Assembly: GCF_009727055.1 (NCBI RefSeq)
Contig: NC_052349.1
Location: 36,485,109-36,549,108 of the forward strand
Origin: Benincasa hispida
Lineage: Eukaryota; Streptophyta; Magnoliopsida; Cucurbitales; Cucurbitaceae
DNA length: 64,000 bases
Direction: 5' to 3'
In this document: one piece after another, positions 59,596 to 64,000 of the stretch
How positions within the stretch are numbered: position 1 is the stretch's first letter
Layout of the letters: each line of letters starts with the position of its first letter
Made by a program: the position numbers and the translations under genes
Notes under the pieces: model-generated
Databases searched by the model: none
What the model was told of the DNA's origin: nothing
Seen by the model: only the letters and a program-made list of their open reading frames with translations

Positions 59596-59860
59596 CATCT
59601 GCCTATGCATCAACGTCACGACCTAGCTCGACGCTCCAATGTGACGCTTGAAGGTAGTAGCATTAGATATAGGGCAGCGTTGACGCTGCCCTAGTCACAA
59701 CACTACGTAGATTGACAGAAATTTTAGATTCCACGTTCACGTGCCTCATTGCAAGCCAACATCGAATCTCTGCAATGCTCACCACAACGCTTGAGGTCTG
59801 GATCAATAAAAGCATTGCAATGCTCATTGGAGAGTCGCAACACTGCCACCTAGATATGAA
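59596..59860. repeat. Degenerate 'gacgctcc / gcaatgctc' word repeats
   Basis: Words such as 'caacgtcacgac', 'cgacgctccaatgtgacgct', 'gcagcgttgacgctgcc', 'gcattgcaatgctc' and 'agtcgcaacact' recur. Same theme as 2390-2520 and 4430-4520. Confidence 0.6.
59670..59693. repeat. 24-nt palindrome with 11-bp arms
   Basis: Arms tagggcagcgt and acgctgcccta flank a 2-base centre. It could form a cruciform or an RNA hairpin, inside the word-repeat tract. Confidence 0.9.
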
Positions 59861-59906
59861 AGGAAAATTTCAGATTTTGCACGAAGGAGAGACCAAAACT
59901 TTGCCC

Positions 59907-60457
59907 ATGATAACTTGTAGAAATATAAATGTATTGTTCTCTCAAAGTTGGAACAATTAGGATTATTAGTATTGTAAAAGCACTTTTGGTAAAGGAAAAA
60001 AGTATGAAATTATATATATATATGATAAACTCATACAAAAGTATCCTTCAAATGAAAAACTGCTTCACAAATGCATTTTGATGCAGGAATCAGAAAAATC
60101 TAATAAGTGTCGCAGATAAGGCCAGCGCAAGGGGTATGCATCCAAACTATTTTATGCATGGAAGATATTATCAACTTGCAGGCATGGGCATCTAACTGGT
60201 AGCGTCTAATTGAAGTAGAATGGCAGGCAGCTATCCCAGGGTATGAAATTTAATGCAATCACATCATCAAGTAGCTAAGTGATTGTCTATTTAAAAAGAA
60301 GCTACCTACAAGAGAATGGCTAGAGAGTTAAACGTTAGACAATTAGCAAGTATTTATTCTTCAACTTTTCCATCTGCAAGCAAGGAATAGGAGGGACGAA
60401 CACCATTTTCCATCATTGATAGCGAAGTGTTGCCGGGGAGAAACTCGATAGAGATAT
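59907..60457 (+). mobile_element. Tat/Ogre-like LTR 5' part, cut by the chromodomain element
   Basis: It starts TGATAACTTGTAGAAATATA like 30779. About 550 bp remain before the gypsy LTR at 60458. The intact remainder is outside the window or lost. Confidence 0.55.
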
Positions 60458-61178
60458 TGTCACACCCCGTCCCAGACCACCCTCTTAGCTTGAGAAAGGG
60501 CGTGATTGCAGCAGTTATCAACCCTTTTATTGACACTTACTTCTTACTAACTGTTGCGGAATAACTCTGATACTAATAGATAACTCAGATACAATAGAAT
60601 GTCTTTAGGCCAAAAATTTATTAACTCAGAAATATAACATGTTTAGAGTCATTACAACATTAGATTCATAAGTCCTAAAGCCCAAAACCCTAGTCCCTAT
60701 ATGAACAACAGTAACATGTGTACAATAGTTACAGTAACCACCTAACAGCCGGGTTACAATATCTTTATCCTTTAGTGGCAGAGCAGATGCAAAGCTTATC
60801 TTCTAAGAATTTGACCGCTACCTGTGGGGGGAAAGGAAAATATTTGAAAACGGGGTGAGCTTGCGAGCCTAGTGAGTGACTTAAGAAAGATAATTGATTC
60901 TAATGCAATATTTCAATAAAGAGTTTAACTAAAATATCAACTTTCTACAGTACCTTGTACCGCAATATAAACATTTTCCAAGCATAAAGCATATAAAGCT
61001 TTTTTAATCATAAAATATTAAAACTATTTCTCAGTTGACAATAACCCCACTGTGGGTAAAAACAATCCCAACATCAACTGCTAGTCAAGAGAGAACCCTT
61101 TTGTTCAATCTCTGACTCTAACTACCTACGTGCATGTGGCCATACTAAGTACTGTCATACCTTAGGTACTTCTGCTCA

Positions 61179-61355
61179 GATACCTTCTCAAATGTCCTTC
61201 AGTATCGAGCTATTAAGATACCTTCTCAAACGTCCTTCAGTATCCGGTTGGTTTGATACCTTCTCAAACGTCCTTCAGTACCAATAGATATCTTCTCAAA
61301 TGTCCTTCAGTATCTAGTTGGGCGGATACCTTCTCAAATGTCCTTCGGTATCACG
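61179..61355. repeat. Minisatellite in the LTR, ~38-bp period, five copies
   Basis: 'gataccttctcaaaygtcc' followed by 'ttcagtatc' starts at 61179, 61217, 61255, 61287 (shorter) and 61325. Spacings are 38, 38, 32 and 38. Confidence 0.92.
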
Positions 61356-62380
61356 TTTTAAGTAAAACCAATCATAAATTACTTTCTTTAAAGCATGTAA
61401 AGTATAACACATATACAAACATAGCTTTAAAGATACTAACGCATGCTGGGTATATTTAACAAATATAAATAGTTTTTCAACAAACTTCCCACACATGCAT
61501 GCATTTAAAATATAACTCATGATTTGCTTGGAAATCACTTTGTAAAACTAGCTGGCATGAGAATAATCTTCTTTAAAACTTGCTTTCTATAAAACATTCT
61601 AAATCAAACATTTTAGTCAAAATGTTTTAGTCACTCACCTCGATTGCTTAGGAACTTTTCACTCTAGTAGTTCCTTTTCTACCTTAGGCTCCCTTTTTCA
61701 CCCCTAGAATTCAGATTCAACTTTCAGCTTAGATTACTCATAGTTCTAAACCTTATTTTGAGATACTTCCTTCTACAAACATATTCTAAATTGTCTCAGA
61801 AAGCTTACCCTATAATTTGAGCTTAGAACTCCTCGTGGTTTGGCCAGAATCTCAAAATATTCAAGACTAGCCCAAGCTCATCCGATAGCCTGGCCCTTCT
61901 GCCTTCTTCTTAGTTTCCAGCTCGATCCCTTCGAGTTTTTCCTCCAGTAGCCCTATCCTGAAAACTAGTCTTCTAGAGATTTCAGGTGGCTTTAGAATCA
62001 CTCCAAACGCACGAGTAAATTGGGAGATCTTCTCGTCCCAAGTTGATGCTGCTTTCCAGACTTCACTGTCCAATGCGTCCTCTTTGAAATTCTATGATCA
62101 ACGCTTGGAATTTGGCTTCAACGCAAGGTTTGCTCAACTTTCCTACTCTTTTTACTGTATTTTTGAATTGTGATCTGAAAATGAAATCTTCTGGCTCTAT
62201 TTATAGGCGTCCAAACCTTCTCCAAAATCGACACCATCTACTTGGCTGCATGTCCAAGTGTTTCTCCTTCACACTACCAATACATCTTTTTGATCAGTGC
62301 AACCTAAGTGTCTTTCTCCCATGTAGCCAACGCATGAGCTTCCAATCTGATGCAACCACCTCAAATTCTTAAAGCTTAAG

Positions 62381-63125
62381 NNNNNNNNNNNNNNNNNNNN
62401 NNNNNNNNNNNNNNNNNNNNNNNNNNNNNNNNNNNNNNNNNNNNNNNNNNNNNNNNNNNNNNNNNNNNNNNNNNNNNNNNNNNNNNNNNNNNNNNNNNNN
62501 NNNNNNNNNNNNNNNNNNNNNNNNNNNNNNNNNNNNNNNNNNNNNNNNNNNNNNNNNNNNNNNNNNNNNNNNNNNNNNNNNNNNNNNNNNNNNNNNNNNN
62601 NNNNNNNNNNNNNNNNNNNNNNNNNNNNNNNNNNNNNNNNNNNNNNNNNNNNNNNNNNNNNNNNNNNNNNNNNNNNNNNNNNNNNNNNNNNNNNNNNNNN
62701 NNNNNNNNNNNNNNNNNNNNNNNNNNNNNNNNNNNNNNNNNNNNNNNNNNNNNNNNNNNNNNNNNNNNNNNNNNNNNNNNNNNNNNNNNNNNNNNNNNNN
62801 NNNNNNNNNNNNNNNNNNNNNNNNNNNNNNNNNNNNNNNNNNNNNNNNNNNNNNNNNNNNNNNNNNNNNNNNNNNNNNNNNNNNNNNNNNNNNNNNNNNN
62901 NNNNNNNNNNNNNNNNNNNNNNNNNNNNNNNNNNNNNNNNNNNNNNNNNNNNNNNNNNNNNNNNNNNNNNNNNNNNNNNNNNNNNNNNNNNNNNNNNNNN
63001 NNNNNNNNNNNNNNNNNNNNNNNNNNNNNNNNNNNNNNNNNNNNNNNNNNNNNNNNNNNNNNNNNNNNNNNNNNNNNNNNNNNNNNNNNNNNNNNNNNNN
63101 NNNNNNNNNNNNNNNNNNNNNNNNN
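62381..63125. other. Assembly gap (745 N)
   Basis: An unbroken run of N inside the LTR. Frames spanning it are meaningless. The flanks (62300-62380, 63126-63310) carry 'aacgcatg' and 'cgacgcat' words, so a repeat array in the LTR may have caused the gap. Confidence 0.95.
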
Positions 63126-63330
63126 GTGTTCGACGCATAGGCATGGCCACTCGACGCATTGGGAAAAGGCGTTGTTTATCGACCACTCGACGCATGGGCT
63201 GCCTTCCAACGCATGCCTTGCCTACCCTTGTGCTTTCAAATGCATCACTTCCATCTTTCTTCCTTCAGCCACATGCCATCACCAACAACCCTTCCAACGC
63301 ATCAATACACCCTTCCAATGCATCAACACA
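63126..63330. repeat. Degenerate 'cgacgcatgg' word repeats
   Basis: About eight copies of 'c(g/a)acgcat' (for example cgacgcatag, cgacgcattg, cgacgcatgg, caacgcatgc, caacgcatca) at irregular spacing, next to the gap. Confidence 0.7.
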
Positions 63331-63566
63331 CAATTTTTATACTTAGCCAAATTTTCCAAGTTTTTCCCAAAAGTCAAGTTTTCAAATTTCCTCTTTTCTT
63401 CTAATTTTTCACCCTTTTCTCTACCATTACACACTAGTTTCCACATTAACCTACTCATCATACTGATCTCAGTAAGCAACATACTCAAGTAGAGAAATTA
63501 GGATTCGGGGTTCACATTTACCTTCCTCTTATAATAATTTCGTCCTCGAAATTTCACTACAAGTTC

Positions 63567-63756
63567 GTCAATTAAACAACTGCAGATACTTGTTTTTTAT
63601 TTACTCTTCGGTTTCCCAAGTTGCTTCTTTCGTGCTATGGTTTCGCCATAGTACCTTTACCAATGGGATTGTCTTATTCCTTAAGACCTGTTCCTTTCTG
63701 TCAAGGATCTCCACTAGTTCCTCTTCATAAGACAAATTTTCTCTCAACTGTACTGG
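63567..63756 (-). pseudogene. Chromodomain of the gypsy polyprotein, with stops
   Basis: After a TGA following HVLPE, the same frame continues PVQLRENLSYEEELVEIL, LVKVLWRNHS, EATWETEE, a TAA, then IKNKYLQLF and a stop. NLSYEEELVEIL and the EATWE motif mark a chromodomain of the Tekay/Del type, which directs integration to marked chromatin. Two in-frame stops make this copy defective. Confidence 0.85.
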
Positions 63757-63999
63757 TTACTCAGGCAACACATGGATAGGATCTGGCACATACTTTCTAA
63801 GCGTTGCCACATGAAACACATCATGAATACGAGATAATTCTGGAGGTAAATCCAATCGATATGCCATTGGGCCAACTCTTTCTATTATCTCGTAGGGTCC
63901 AATATATCTCGGGCTTAATTTCCCTTTCCTACCGAACCTGAGTATTCCTTTCCATGGAGATAACTTAAGAAATACTTTGTCGCCAACTTCAAACTCCAA
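63757..63999 (-). pseudogene. Gypsy integrase C-terminal domain (partial)
   Basis: Open to the window edge: FEVGDKVFLKLSPWKGILRF, GKLSPRYIGPYEIIERVG, YRLDLPPELSRIHDVFHV and LRKYVPDP. The GPY/F motif (IGPYEI) typical of gypsy integrases is intact. The stop at 63757 lies before the chromodomain, hence the pseudogene call. Confidence 0.9.
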
Positions 64000-64000
64000 T

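Larger units (their letters stand above)
60458..64000 (-). mobile_element. Chromodomain Ty3/gypsy (Tekay/Del-like) element, 3' portion
   Basis: The 3' LTR is 60458-63516 (3059 bp including a gap), from TGTGAACCCCGAATCC at 63516 to ...GGGTGTGACA at 60458 on the minus strand. The purine-rich AAGAGGAAGG (63519-63530) precedes it. Upstream lie the integrase C-terminus and a chromodomain. The element continues past 64000, so the 5' LTR and target duplication cannot be checked; the left flank is gatat. Confidence 0.88.

Noticed and set aside
62269..63209. Long open frames of about 300 codons
   Set aside because: They run across the 745-base run of N and are not real.
1..64000. tRNA, rRNA, CRISPR array, operon or phage-type system
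   Set aside because: No cloverleaf, rRNA or regularly spaced spacer array was seen on reading both strands. The 208-bp and 38-bp arrays have no unique spacers. The content is plant nuclear DNA.

Overview
This is a window of nuclear DNA from a flowering plant. It is AT-rich, contains spliced genes with GT-AG introns, and is dominated by plant LTR retrotransposons (Ty1/copia and Ty3/gypsy), MITEs, hAT and CACTA DNA transposons and a LINE fragment. Several repeat families look like ones common in Cucurbitaceae, but that placement is from memory and was not tested. No bacterial, viral, CRISPR or organellar features were seen.

Only two intact protein-coding genes are visible in 64 kb. The first is a single-finger C2H2 zinc-finger protein with QALGGH and two EAR-type motifs (27447..28256, +), with an apparent 518-bp intron in its leader and three upstream AUGs. 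The second is an intronless 878-residue DYW-type pentatricopeptide-repeat protein (42096..44732, -), probably an organellar RNA-editing factor. A third locus (30342..30778, -) holds two exons of an unrecognised membrane protein, cut off by an LTR insertion.

Layout. 1-7999: layered LTR-retrotransposon debris (gypsy LTR, both ends of a large copia LTR family, an Athila/Tat-type reverse-transcriptase fragment, a plant-transposon-protein remnant). 8000-13647: a structurally complete but mutated copia element with 217-bp LTRs. 16016-17827: a perfectly bounded solo LTR. 19.3-25.1 kb: a cluster of ~300-bp MITEs and other AT-rich repeats. 26-28.3 kb: the zinc-finger gene behind a duplicated upstream block. 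30.3-33.2 kb: gene fragment, gypsy LTR and LINE piece. 33213-41442: a stack of nested insertions, namely a TRIM element whose second LTR holds two MITEs (one split by a gypsy fragment that is itself split by a copia deletion derivative) and a hAT element. 42.1-44.7 kb: the PPR gene. 45.7-46.9 kb: degenerate tandem repeats. 48906-52003: a CACTA element with Ulp1-protease remnants and a ~208-bp tandem array. 52.8-60.4 kb: gypsy LTRs and a decayed copia element. 60458-64000: the 3' part of a chromodomain (Tekay/Del-like) gypsy element with a ~3-kb LTR and a 745-base assembly gap.

I found no convincing new multi-gene system. The most unusual items are the order-resolvable nest of insertions, the splice-dependent upstream ORFs of the zinc-finger gene, the orphan exons at 30.3-30.8 kb, and the recurring degenerate word repeats inside otherwise unrelated LTR families.
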